16,658 nt of DNA from an uncultured Eubacteriales bacterium (lineage in GTDB: Bacteria; Bacillota; Clostridia; Oscillospirales; CAG-272). A program made the position numbers and the translations under genes. How positions within the stretch are numbered: the stretch's first letter is position 1; each line of letters starts with the position of its first letter. This document shows, in pieces, positions 5,921 to 12,699 of this stretch. Where the stretch lies: positions 1 through 16,658 of the forward strand of contig CAKSSY010000040.1 in NCBI GenBank assembly GCA_934489945.1, in the 5' to 3' direction. The notes beneath the pieces were generated by a model. That model was not told the DNA's origin, did no database searches, and saw nothing but the letters and a program-made list of their open reading frames with translations.

Positions 5921-7186
5921 TTAACCGTTTTTCACGACCTTGAAGTCATCCACGTAGAACTTGGCACCGCCGCCATTTCCGAGACGGAAACCGCAACGAT
6001 TCGCCGAAGTACTCATGCCAATCGTTCTTGAGCCGCACTCTGTACCGTTGATGAAAAGAGTTTCGGTCTTGGTTGCACCATTTACCACGAGTTTCACCTC
6101 AAACCATTCATCCTTATTGACGGTAACACCCTGCGACAGCTTTCCGTTCATATGGATATTTCCCGTTGTGTCCACGCAAATTTCCTTGTTCCAGTTGGAA
6201 ATCCCTCCCGATGTATTGTAACCGTGAATATTCAGCAAAGTATCATTTTCCTGCGAACCAAACGTTTCCATCTTCATTTTGAAGGTGACGGTATACGAGA
6301 AGGGACTACCTGTATCCAGACCACCGAACATCAACTTGCTCGTATCTTCAAAATAGCACATTCCACCATTGTTATAATAGGTGTTTTCGCGGATTTCGCC
6401 GTTTCTGTCCGTGCCATTGCATAGGGTGAGTCCATTGGTCTGATTGCCCATGTATGTCACAAAGTCGTCGGTCGTATCGAAGTTAAGACTAAGACCGCTC
6501 TCTTCTTCGGTTGTACCGCCGTCTTCCACCATTGTGGAAACCTTGTAGTTGTCAAGCGTCAACGTCCAACCGCCGTTCTGACGTCCCATCAGGAAGCTGG
6601 CAAACACATCATTCTCTGCCAGTTCCTTCATCTTACCATCCAAAGTGGTTGCCGTGCCGGCGGAAACCTTGGAAGTGTACTGATTGTTGATGTAATCGAC
6701 GATATTTTTGTAGCTTGCGGTTCCGAGCGTCATCTCTTCGCCGTAAGTACCGTCCGAATTGACGATCTGTGCCTTACCGGTAATGGTATATGTCTTGGTA
6801 TTGATGGTGTAAACCAAGTGATAGGTTGCGTTGGGATCATAAGCGACACTCGTTGCGGTTCCGCTCATCGAGGCACCGAATGTCAGCTTGGCGTTTGCCG
6901 TAGCACCGGTGCTGTCTTCAATGCCTGCCACACCGAACAACGTGAAGCAAGCCTTGTTGTTATTGCCGCCATTGCCCGCCTGCAAACGGAACAGACCGCC
7001 GTTCACATCTCTGGTTGCGGTAGCAAAATTAGCGTTGATGTCTACAGACAACGTAATCGTTTCATAATTGCTCTCGCCAAACAAAACCTTGAAGAATTCC
7101 GCAGAATTGCCGGCATCCAACGACTGTGCAAAATACCAGTTTCCAAACACCCACTGTCCGTTCTTGAGAACGAGCCTTATTGCCAT
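5921..7186 (-). pseudogene. C-terminal part of frameshifted beta-sandwich lipoprotein
   Basis: This is the downstream piece of the gene that begins at 8642, reached only through a +1 shift near 7176-7186. No credible start or ribosome site precedes it. In the shifted frame the sequence continues RLVLKNGQWVFGNWYFAQ and then a beta-rich domain of about 220 residues clearly homologous to the neighbouring lipoprotein (LFGESNYETIT versus LLGESEYEKIT; YDPNATYHLVYTI versus YDVNKTYHLTYTF; GRQNGGWTLTLDNY versus GRAGGQWDMDISNY). A second LamG/concanavalin-like domain of about 190 residues ends in FYVDDFKVVKNG. The uninterrupted ORF extends upstream to 7354, but that part is out-of-frame shadow. The whole region from 8642 would encode about 906 residues. 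A sequencing error or a real mutation are equally possible. Confidence 0.75.
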
Positions 7187-8642
7187 CGGTGAGCAAACCG
7201 GAAATTGCGTCTTTTCTCGTTGCAGAGCCGCCGAAGTACGCACCCATGCTGTTGGCAAGGGACGACTGGCATGTATTGCCGGAAGTTTCTCTGTCGAAAT
7301 TATCTTCCCACAGAACCTTTTCCACCAACGTGCTGCCTGCATCCTCGGAAGCATAACAACTGAGCTTCAAATTGTCAAGGAAAACACAGAAGGTGTCGTC
7401 AGCAGAATAAAACTTTGCTCTGCCAAACGTAAAGCGCGTCATCGTGTCAAGAGAGAACGTCGTCGATTTGCCGAAATCAAAGGTCATAATCGTCTGATCT
7501 GCCATTCCCTCAGCGGACACAACGATCGTTGCCACCTGCGTTCCGTGCTCAACATGGAAAGTAACGGTATAGGACTTGCCGGTTTTCATGACAACGGCAT
7601 TGTCCTTGCTGTCGGACCAAAGAAGGACCTTGCCGTCGGACTGCTTCATCATGTAGAGATTCTTGATGATGGTCCCCTTCGCCCCCTGGAAATTGAGGAC
7701 GCGGCAATCATCCACTTTGTCACGGGTCGGAAGTTCACCCGTATAGGACAGTTCAAACGAAAGATCGGCAGCGGTAATTGACTTTCCATTGTACTGACCG
7801 TTCTTAAGCAATTCGGAAGCCAAAGGATTGCTTTCCGCAGTCAATTCGAGCTTGACCTGATCGTTGTAGCCGGAGAGTTTGAACTTCCCGTCAACAAAAA
7901 GGGAATCCGCATAGCTACCGGAAAGTTTGAAACCGTCGGTCGATACTTTTTTGTCATCAAAAGTAATGGTTGCCACATCGGTCTTTACGATCTTGGTTCC
8001 TTCCTTGGTCGCACCGCAGGCGCAATGGTAGTCACCATCCTCGCCGAGAACATAGAAATGTCCGTCGGGATCGTTTGCCACAATCGTCTTCGGCTCATCG
8101 CATACCTTGCAGAGGAACGTTTCATAACCTTTTCCGGCAGGATCATCCGCCGCCTTTACGGTTTCGTACAACACCGTAAAGGAATGTCCGTACGCCTTGC
8201 TCAGAACTTCTTCATAAGATTCGCCGCACTTGCAGACATATCTCATAACACCGTCTTTGACGCAGGTTGCCGACTCCATAAACATTTCATAGTCATGAAC
8301 ATGCTCTGCCGGTGTAGGAGCGGGCTTATCGGGTTCCTTAGTGGTCTCAGGCGCCTTCGTCGTCTCGGGTTCCTTGGTAGTTTCAGGTTCCTTTGTCGTC
8401 TCAGGTTCCTTCGTCGTCTCAGGTTCCTTGGTGGTTTCAGGTTCCTTTGTCGTCTCAGGTTTCTTTGTTGTCTCGGGTTTCTTTGTTGTCTCGGGCTCCT
8501 TTGTCGTCTCGGGATTCTTGATCGAATCGGTTGTTTTTTCGGTGTCGGTATCCGTTTCTTTGTTCTTGTCACAGGAAACTGCCGCAAAAACAAGCGTCAA
8601 CAACAGCAAAAGAGCAACCAACACTTTGATTGTTTTCTTCAT
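7062..8642 (-). CDS. N-terminal part of PETTK-repeat surface lipoprotein (frameshifted)
   Basis: The gene encodes a secreted, lipid-anchored protein of unknown function. A signal peptide (1-23) ends in AAVSC with the lipid cysteine at C24. Ten PETTKE/K/A hexapeptides (44-103) form a stiff linker. A Cys/His-rich stretch follows (113-210: HVHDY, ATCVKDGVMRYVCKCG, FLCKVCDE, YHCACG) of the kind seen in clostridial surface proteins. A beta-sandwich (LamG-like) domain lies at about 220-430. After residue 488 (TDGNKA) the frame departs from homology and ends in an unrelated tail at 7062. The start at 8642 matches the paralogue's MKKT start and has AAGGA 9 nt upstream; an ATG at 8651 is an alternative. 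It probably lies in one transcription unit with the lipoprotein gene upstream. Confidence 0.8.
   Translation of the reverse strand: MKKTIKVLVALLLLLTLVFAAVSCDKNKETDTDTEKTTDSIKNPETTKEPETTKKPETTKKPETTKEPETTKEPETTKEPETTKEPETTKEPETTKAPETTKEPDKPAPTPAEHVHDYEMFMESATCVKDGVMRYVCKCGESYEEVLSKAYGHSFTVLYETVKAADDPAGKGYETFLCKVCDEPKTIVANDPDGHFYVLGEDGDYHCACGATKEGTKIVKTDVATITFDDKKVSTDGFKLSGSYADSLFVDGKFKLSGYNDQVKLELTAESNPLASELLKNGQYNGKSITAADLSFELSYTGELPTRDKVDDCRVLNFQGAKGTIIKNLYMMKQSDGKVLLWSDSKDNAVVMKTGKSYTVTFHVEHGTQVATIVVSAEGMADQTIMTFDFGKSTTFSLDTMTRFTFGRAKFYSADDTFCVFLDNLKLSCYASEDAGSTLVEKVLWEDNFDRETSGNTCQSSLANSMGAYFGGSATRKDAISGLLTDGNKARSQERTVGVWKLVFCTVVGCRQFCGILQGFVWREQL
8334..8513 (-). repeat. 18-bp tandem repeats encoding PETTK hexapeptides (10 units)
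   Basis: Ten in-frame 18-bp units encode PETTKE, PETTKK or PETTKA. Several units are nearly identical at the DNA level, so copy number may vary by slippage. The array is similar to the one at 9581-9706 in the upstream paralogue. Confidence 0.9.
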
Positions 8643-8749
8643 GTTATCCATTCCTTTCCTGATATTACAATATGTTGTGAAAATCCTCCCTTGCTTGAGA
8701 AAACGATTTGAGGAATTTCAAAATTATAATTTATGCGGGTCTGATCGAC

Positions 8750-9808
8750 TTATTTACCGACGCGAACAAGGTAGTTCGAGATATCCATATCCCACTGTCC
8801 GCCGGCTCTGCCAAACATGAAGAACAGGTAAAATTCCTTTTCATAAAGCTCATCGAGCTTGGCAGAAAGGGTTTCTGCCGTTCCGCCGCAGATGGTCTTG
8901 TAAGCGGTTTCGAGGTATTCTGCAAGTTTTCCATAGTTATCGGTTGCCGTCTTTGCTTCGGCGTATGTACCGTCGGCAAGTACCTCGGCGATTGTAAGCG
9001 TCACATCGTAGGTCTTGGGAGAGAAGGTATAGGTCAGATGGTAGGTCTTGTTGACATCATATGCAATCTCGGTCACTGTTCCGGCAGGGTCACCGCCGAA
9101 CTTCCCGAAACGAACCGCATCCAGCGTCTTGGTAACACCGAAAAGCGGGAAATAATTCGCTGTGGATTTTCCGGGATTGGTAAATTTCTCCACCGTATTG
9201 AAGCGGAACAACGAACCGCCGACACTGGCATTTTCCGGGTCGTTGGGCGCAGCTTTGAGATCAAACTCCATCGTGATTTTCTCATACTCGGACTCGCCGA
9301 GCAACATCATCAGAAACTCCGAAGAATCGGCAACGCCGTCAAGGTTTTTCCGGTTGACATATGCCTGTGCACCGCCGGCAAGATGAATGGAACCGTTCGC
9401 AACCGAAACACCGTTTCTGGGTTTGGAAACATTATAGTTATCGGTAAACATCAGACCGGTCTGATCGTAAATTGCCGTCTGTGCATCAACGCCTTCCGCA
9501 TCGGTGCGGAGATCGGCGCGCTTATAGATCGTCATACCCGGAACATCCGGAACATCGGGCAACGGAGGCAGTGTTTCCGGCTCTTTGGTGCTTTCGGGTG
9601 CCTTCGTAGTTTCGGGTGCCTTTGTGGTCTCGGGTGCCTTCGTAGTTTCGGGTGCCTTCGTAGTTTCGGGTGCCTTCGTAGTTTCGGGTGCCTTTGTGGA
9701 TTCGGGTTTATCGGTGGTCTGTGCCGAATCCTCGCCGCACGCAACAAGCGAAAGAACGGTCACCAGCACAAGAAGCACCGCCAGCATGGTCCTGAATGTT
9801 TTTTTCAT
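8750..9808 (-). CDS. PETTKA-repeat surface lipoprotein with beta-sandwich domain
   Basis: This is a 352-residue secreted lipoprotein of unknown function. The signal peptide ends in a good lipobox (LVAC, C24). Seven PETTKA/PESTK hexapeptides (35-76) and a Pro-rich DVPDVPG stretch form a linker. One beta-rich domain (about 90-352) is homologous to the middle domain of the neighbouring larger lipoprotein and resembles LamG/concanavalin-like folds. Carbohydrate or protein binding at the cell surface is plausible, but no catalytic motif is visible. The ATG has AGAGGAG at 7 nt. The gene has its own promoter at 9888-9916, and its stop is 107 bp before the start of the second lipoprotein gene. No clear terminator lies between them, so co-transcription is likely. 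Confidence 0.88.
   Translation of the reverse strand: MKKTFRTMLAVLLVLVTVLSLVACGEDSAQTTDKPESTKAPETTKAPETTKAPETTKAPETTKAPETTKAPESTKEPETLPPLPDVPDVPGMTIYKRADLRTDAEGVDAQTAIYDQTGLMFTDNYNVSKPRNGVSVANGSIHLAGGAQAYVNRKNLDGVADSSEFLMMLLGESEYEKITMEFDLKAAPNDPENASVGGSLFRFNTVEKFTNPGKSTANYFPLFGVTKTLDAVRFGKFGGDPAGTVTEIAYDVNKTYHLTYTFSPKTYDVTLTIAEVLADGTYAEAKTATDNYGKLAEYLETAYKTICGGTAETLSAKLDELYEKEFYLFFMFGRAGGQWDMDISNYLVRVGK
9581..9706 (-). repeat. 18-bp tandem repeats encoding PETTKA hexapeptides (7 units)
   Basis: Seven 18-bp units, several of them identical, encode PETTKA with PESTK units at both ends. Homology to the array at 8334-8513 makes recombination between the two genes possible. Confidence 0.9.
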
Positions 9809-9873
9809 GGTTTGTCTCCTCTTTCTCCGGCATCTGTCATACGTTCGGAAGGTTCGCCGGCAGTCCCGCCGAT

Positions 9874-9889
9874 GTTAATACATATTAAC
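9874..9889. promoter_or_regulatory. Operator-like inverted repeat at the lipoprotein promoter
   Basis: GTTAATA and TATTAAC flank a 2-bp centre. On the minus strand the site overlaps the last bases of the -10 element and covers the expected transcription start, the classic position for a repressor. The regulator is unknown. Confidence 0.45.
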
Positions 9890-9916
9890 TATAGCACAAA
9901 TCATTATTTTTGGCAA
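9888..9916 (-). promoter_or_regulatory. Promoter of the lipoprotein gene pair
   Basis: TTGCCA (9911-9916), a 17-nt spacer and TATAGT (9888-9893), with TG before the -10. The intergenic stretch 9809-10112 holds only this promoter, the operator-like repeat, T-rich sequence and the divergent glyA promoter; I see no gene in it. Confidence 0.8.
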
Positions 9917-10041
9917 CCGTTTTTCCGAATTTTTGTCGTTTTGAACAATCTTTTCTTCTTTTTTTGTTCACATTTGCCCTTTCACACACATCAACCGCCC
10001 GCCATCCCGTGCAAGGCGCGGGAAATGTTACAAATCCGTCC

Positions 10042-10070
10042 TTGACAAGCAGTCGTAAATCTGTTATCAT
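10042..10070 (+). promoter_or_regulatory. Promoter of glyA
   Basis: TTGACA (10042-10047), a 17-nt spacer and TATCAT (10065-10070) with an extended TG. A small inverted repeat ATCATA/TATGAT (10066-10071 and 10080-10085) overlaps the -10. No riboswitch-like structure is evident in the short leader. Confidence 0.85.
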
Positions 10071-10112
10071 AAATAATACTATGATTTTCAGATGTAAAAA
10101 GGAGTGTGTGCC

Positions 10113-11345
10113 ATGTTTTTTGACAAACTTGCCGACTATGACAAAGAGGTCTTTGCCGCCTGCGATGCCGAGCTTGCCCGCCAAAGAGCCAACATTGAAC
10201 TGATTGCTTCCGAAAACATTGTTTCCGAAGCCGTCCTGCTCGCCGCGGGAACCGTTCTCACCAACAAATATGCCGAAGGCTATCCCGGAAAACGCTATTA
10301 TGGCGGTTGCGGTTGTGTGGATATTGTGGAAAACATCGCACGTGAGCGTGCCAAAAAGCTGTTCGGTGCCGAGCACGCCAATGTTCAGCCTCATAGCGGT
10401 GCCAACGCCAATCTCGCCGTTTTCTTTGCCCTGCTCAAACCCGGCGACACGGTTCTTTCCATGAATCTCGCACACGGCGGTCATCTTTCTCACGGTTCAC
10501 CCGTCAACATTTCCGGCACTTATTTCCATATCGTGCCTTACGGCGTTGACGATATTACAGGGCGTATCGACTATGACAAAGTCCGTGAAACAGCACTTTC
10601 CTGCAAGCCGAAGTTGATTCTTGCCGGTGCCAGTGCCTATTCCCGCATCATCGACTTCAAGCGTTTTCGCGAAATTGCCGATGAGGTCGGTGCATATCTT
10701 ATGGTCGACATGGCACACATTGCCGGTCTTGTAGCTGCGGGACTTCATCCGAGTCCGGTTCCCTACGCCGATGTCGTCACCACCACCACGCATAAAACGC
10801 TCCGCGGTCCGCGCGGCGGCATGATTCTCTGTCGTGAGCAATATGCCAAATCCATTGACAAGGCAGTTTTCCCCGGCACGCAAGGCGGACCTCTGATGCA
10901 CATTATCGCTGCCAAGGCAGTAGCGTTCGGAGAAGCTCTGACCGACGATTTCAAAAACTATCAGAAGCAGATCGTGAAAAACGCCGCCGTTCTCGCCGAC
11001 TCTCTGATGGCAAACGGACTCTCTTTGGTCTCGGGCGGAACCGACAATCATCTGATGTTGCTTGATCTGCGCGGCACCGGCATTACGGGAAAAGAGTTGG
11101 AACACCGTCTTGACGAAGTCCGGATTACGGCAAACAAGAACACCGTTCCCAACGATCCCGAAAGTCCGTTTGTCACAAGCGGAGTCCGTCTCGGAACGCC
11201 GGCTGTGACCTCGCGCGGGTTCCGTGAAGAAGAGATGGTGGCGATTGCCTCCATGATTCGCGATTGCGTAATCGACTTTGAGGGTACCCGTGAGAAAACC
11301 CTTGCCAAGGTCAACGAACTTTGTGCCAAATATCCGATTTATTAA
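10113..11345 (+). CDS. glyA: Serine hydroxymethyltransferase
   Basis: This PLP enzyme interconverts serine plus tetrahydrofolate and glycine plus methylene-tetrahydrofolate, the main cytoplasmic source of one-carbon units. The 410-residue protein is full length for the family. It shows IELIASENIVSEA near the N-terminus, NKYAEGYPGKRYYGGC, the SGANAN cofactor region, VDMAHIAGLVAAG, and TTTTHKTLRGPRGG with the PLP lysine at K228. I chose the ATG at 10113, eight bases after AAAGGAG, over a GTG three codons upstream at 10104. The gene is monocistronic with its own promoter and a large palindromic terminator. It is divergent from the lipoprotein pair. Confidence 0.97.
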   Translation: MFFDKLADYDKEVFAACDAELARQRANIELIASENIVSEAVLLAAGTVLTNKYAEGYPGKRYYGGCGCVDIVENIARERAKKLFGAEHANVQPHSGANANLAVFFALLKPGDTVLSMNLAHGGHLSHGSPVNISGTYFHIVPYGVDDITGRIDYDKVRETALSCKPKLILAGASAYSRIIDFKRFREIADEVGAYLMVDMAHIAGLVAAGLHPSPVPYADVVTTTTHKTLRGPRGGMILCREQYAKSIDKAVFPGTQGGPLMHIIAAKAVAFGEALTDDFKNYQKQIVKNAAVLADSLMANGLSLVSGGTDNHLMLLDLRGTGITGKELEHRLDEVRITANKNTVPNDPESPFVTSGVRLGTPAVTSRGFREEEMVAIASMIRDCVIDFEGTREKTLAKVNELCAKYPIY

Positions 11346-11355
11346 CGAATAAAAT

Positions 11356-11401
11356 AAAAAGCGTTGGGGAGCCTTTTATAAAAGGCTCCCCAACGCTTTT
11401 T
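11356..11401. terminator. 46-bp perfect palindrome, glyA terminator
   Basis: Twenty-three bases on each side of 11378/11379 are exact reverse complements, with GCGTTGGGGAGCC arms and T5 at the end. It starts 11 bp after the glyA stop and would terminate transcription from both directions, including the converging metal-binding lipoprotein gene. It shares the GGGGAGCC core with the palindrome at 2320-2349. Confidence 0.9.
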
Positions 11402-11420
11402 CTGCAAACTTTCCAGCCGC

Positions 11421-11505
11421 CGGCGCAAAAACTTTTATTGCGGTCTCGCCGGTTTGTTTGGCGTTGCGGCGACGCACCTTTTTCCTTTTGTTCCAAAAGT
11501 TTTTG
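11421..11505 (-). repeat. Intergenic repeat module R2, copy 2
   Basis: This is an inverted copy of the module at 2358-2440. On the minus strand it starts AAAAACTTTTGGAACAAA and ends CAATAAAAGTTTTTGCGCCG, with most bases identical. It is followed on that strand by the GCGGCTGG-AAAGTTTGCAGA tail that elsewhere belongs to module R1, so modules are recombined. Confidence 0.8.
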
Positions 11506-11514
11506 AGGGTGTCG

Positions 11515-11536
11515 GGAACTTTTTTCAAAAAGTTCC
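11515..11536. repeat. CTTTTTTCAAAAAG-core hairpin overlapping a stop codon
   Basis: GGAACTTTTT (11515-11524) and AAAAAGTTCC (11527-11536) flank a TC loop. The reverse-strand stop codon of the metal-binding lipoprotein gene (11525-11527) lies at the loop. Compared with 2437-2458 the outer stem bases differ but remain paired. Confidence 0.75.
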
Positions 11537-12520
11537 TGACCGTTCTCCCGTTTCCCCGTTCTCTCTCAGAAAATCACTGAAAACCGCAAGATTTTGGCGC
11601 ATCGTTTCGAGATAGTCCTTCTTTTCCGGGTCAACCACCGACTGCATGGAATCCACACGGAAAATCTGCCCCGTTTTTTTCTTTGTCGCCCCGAGAACCG
11701 CACGGGCAACCTTTTCGTCCGACCCGTCAATCACCAAAACCCCGGGTGCACCCGTCTCGTCAACCTTCTCTGCCAGAACGATCACCGTTTCAAAGCTCGC
11801 GTCACTCTCGGACGAACAACCCGGAAACGCCGCATAACAGCTCAACCCGTAATCCTCCGCCAAATAGCGAAAGGGATAACGATCGGCAAAAATCAGCGTT
11901 TTTTTCGCCGAAGACGCGACAAACGACGCAAAATCCCGATCCAACGAAGCCAGCTCCGCACAATACGCCTCATTGTTGCGCCGATAGACATCTGCGTTCG
12001 TTTCGTCAAGACGGCACAGTGCCTCTGCGATTCGCCCGCAAAACAGCGACGCGTTTCTCAAAGACAACCAAACGTGCTCATCCGCCTCGGTTTCCCCGGG
12101 TTCATGGACGTGACCGTCGCGGTCGTGTTCCTCCCCGGCACCCTCGGGCAGTTCTTCGCGTCTGACACCGTCTCCGAGAATTTCCATCAGATTCAATGTT
12201 TCCCCTACCCGGCGGTTCTCCGCAATTTTCCCGACCCACGCCTCGGAAACGCCGCCGTCGTATATCAAAAGGTCGCTTTCCGTAATTGCCGCAATGTCTG
12301 CCACCGACGGGTTGTAGCTGTGCATATCCCGTCCGCTGCCCACAAGAAGGGTGATGTGCAGACGGTCCGTCCCGTCGGTAATCCGACGCACCCAATCGTA
12401 CTGAGCAAAGGTCGTGCAGACCACTTCGGGACGTCCGTCGTCCGCCGGCAACGCCGCACATCCCGCCAGCCCCCCTATTATCAGAATCAGTGCCGTCAGA
12501 CACAAAATCATTTTTTTCAA
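11525..12520 (-). CDS. Zn/Mn-type ABC transporter substrate-binding lipoprotein (ZnuA/AdcA family)
   Basis: This is a cluster A-I metal-binding lipoprotein that would deliver zinc or manganese to an ABC importer. The signal peptide ends in LAGC (C21). Likely ligands are H67 (RDMHSYNPS), H149 (DEHVWLSL) and D265 (VIDGSD). The usual third His position reads FADRYPFRYL, with Asp213, a substitution I recognise from other Clostridia proteins. A short acidic/His loop (HDRDGHVH, 132-139) precedes H149, as in zinc-type members. I chose the TTG at 12520, ten bases after GAGAGG; the ATG at 12511 is an alternative. No transporter permease or ATPase gene adjoins it. The C-terminus runs into a repeat hairpin that supplies the stop. 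Metal identity is not provable here. Confidence 0.88.
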   Translation of the reverse strand: MKKMILCLTALILIIGGLAGCAALPADDGRPEVVCTTFAQYDWVRRITDGTDRLHITLLVGSGRDMHSYNPSVADIAAITESDLLIYDGGVSEAWVGKIAENRRVGETLNLMEILGDGVRREELPEGAGEEHDRDGHVHEPGETEADEHVWLSLRNASLFCGRIAEALCRLDETNADVYRRNNEAYCAELASLDRDFASFVASSAKKTLIFADRYPFRYLAEDYGLSCYAAFPGCSSESDASFETVIVLAEKVDETGAPGVLVIDGSDEKVARAVLGATKKKTGQIFRVDSMQSVVDPEKKDYLETMRQNLAVFSDFLRENGETGERSGTF

Positions 12521-12544
12521 AATCGGTTTTTCCTCTCGCAAATC

Positions 12545-12559
12545 TGCAAATCATTCTCA
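12545..12559. promoter_or_regulatory. Possible Fur-family (Zur-like) operator
   Basis: On the minus strand TGAGAATGATTTGCA matches the 7-1-7 pattern TGATAATNATTATCA at most positions. It covers the region just downstream of the expected transcription start of the metal-binding lipoprotein gene. TTCTCAAATTC also occurs twice as a direct repeat (12554-12564 and 12615-12625) around the promoter. Regulation by a Fur-family metal sensor is an inference. Confidence 0.4.
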
Positions 12560-12569
12560 AATTCGTTTG

Positions 12570-12598
12570 ATTATATCACGTTTTCACGTTCTTGTCAA
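12570..12598 (-). promoter_or_regulatory. Consensus promoter of the metal-binding lipoprotein gene
   Basis: A perfect TTGACA (12593-12598), a 17-nt spacer and a perfect TATAAT (12570-12575). The spacer contains two copies of AACGTGA. No equally convincing promoter is visible for the divergent mglB gene in 12599-12699. Confidence 0.9.
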
Positions 12599-12699
12599 GA
12601 GAATTTGAAAACATTTCTCAAATTCAAAAACACGAGCATTTTTTTGCGAATAATTTTGTCCGTCGCGCACCATACTGTTAGCAAAAGGAAGGTGATTCC

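Noticed and set aside
8334..8513. CRISPR-like tandem array
   Set aside because: The units are contiguous 18-bp in-frame codon repeats without spacers, so this is a coding linker and not a CRISPR array.
8025..10045. Plus-strand frames with repeated LRRLRFL and LRSFGC peptides
   Set aside because: These are antisense readings of the PETTK 18-bp arrays. The sense frames have signal peptides, ribosome sites and paralogy.
10066..10085. Operator role for the ATCATA/TATGAT repeat at the glyA promoter
   Set aside because: Six-base arms in an A/T-rich stretch are expected by chance. It is noted only within the promoter entry.
12646..12676. Possible mglB promoter ending in CATACT
   Set aside because: No acceptable -35 hexamer lies 16-18 nt upstream. 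The real promoter could not be placed.
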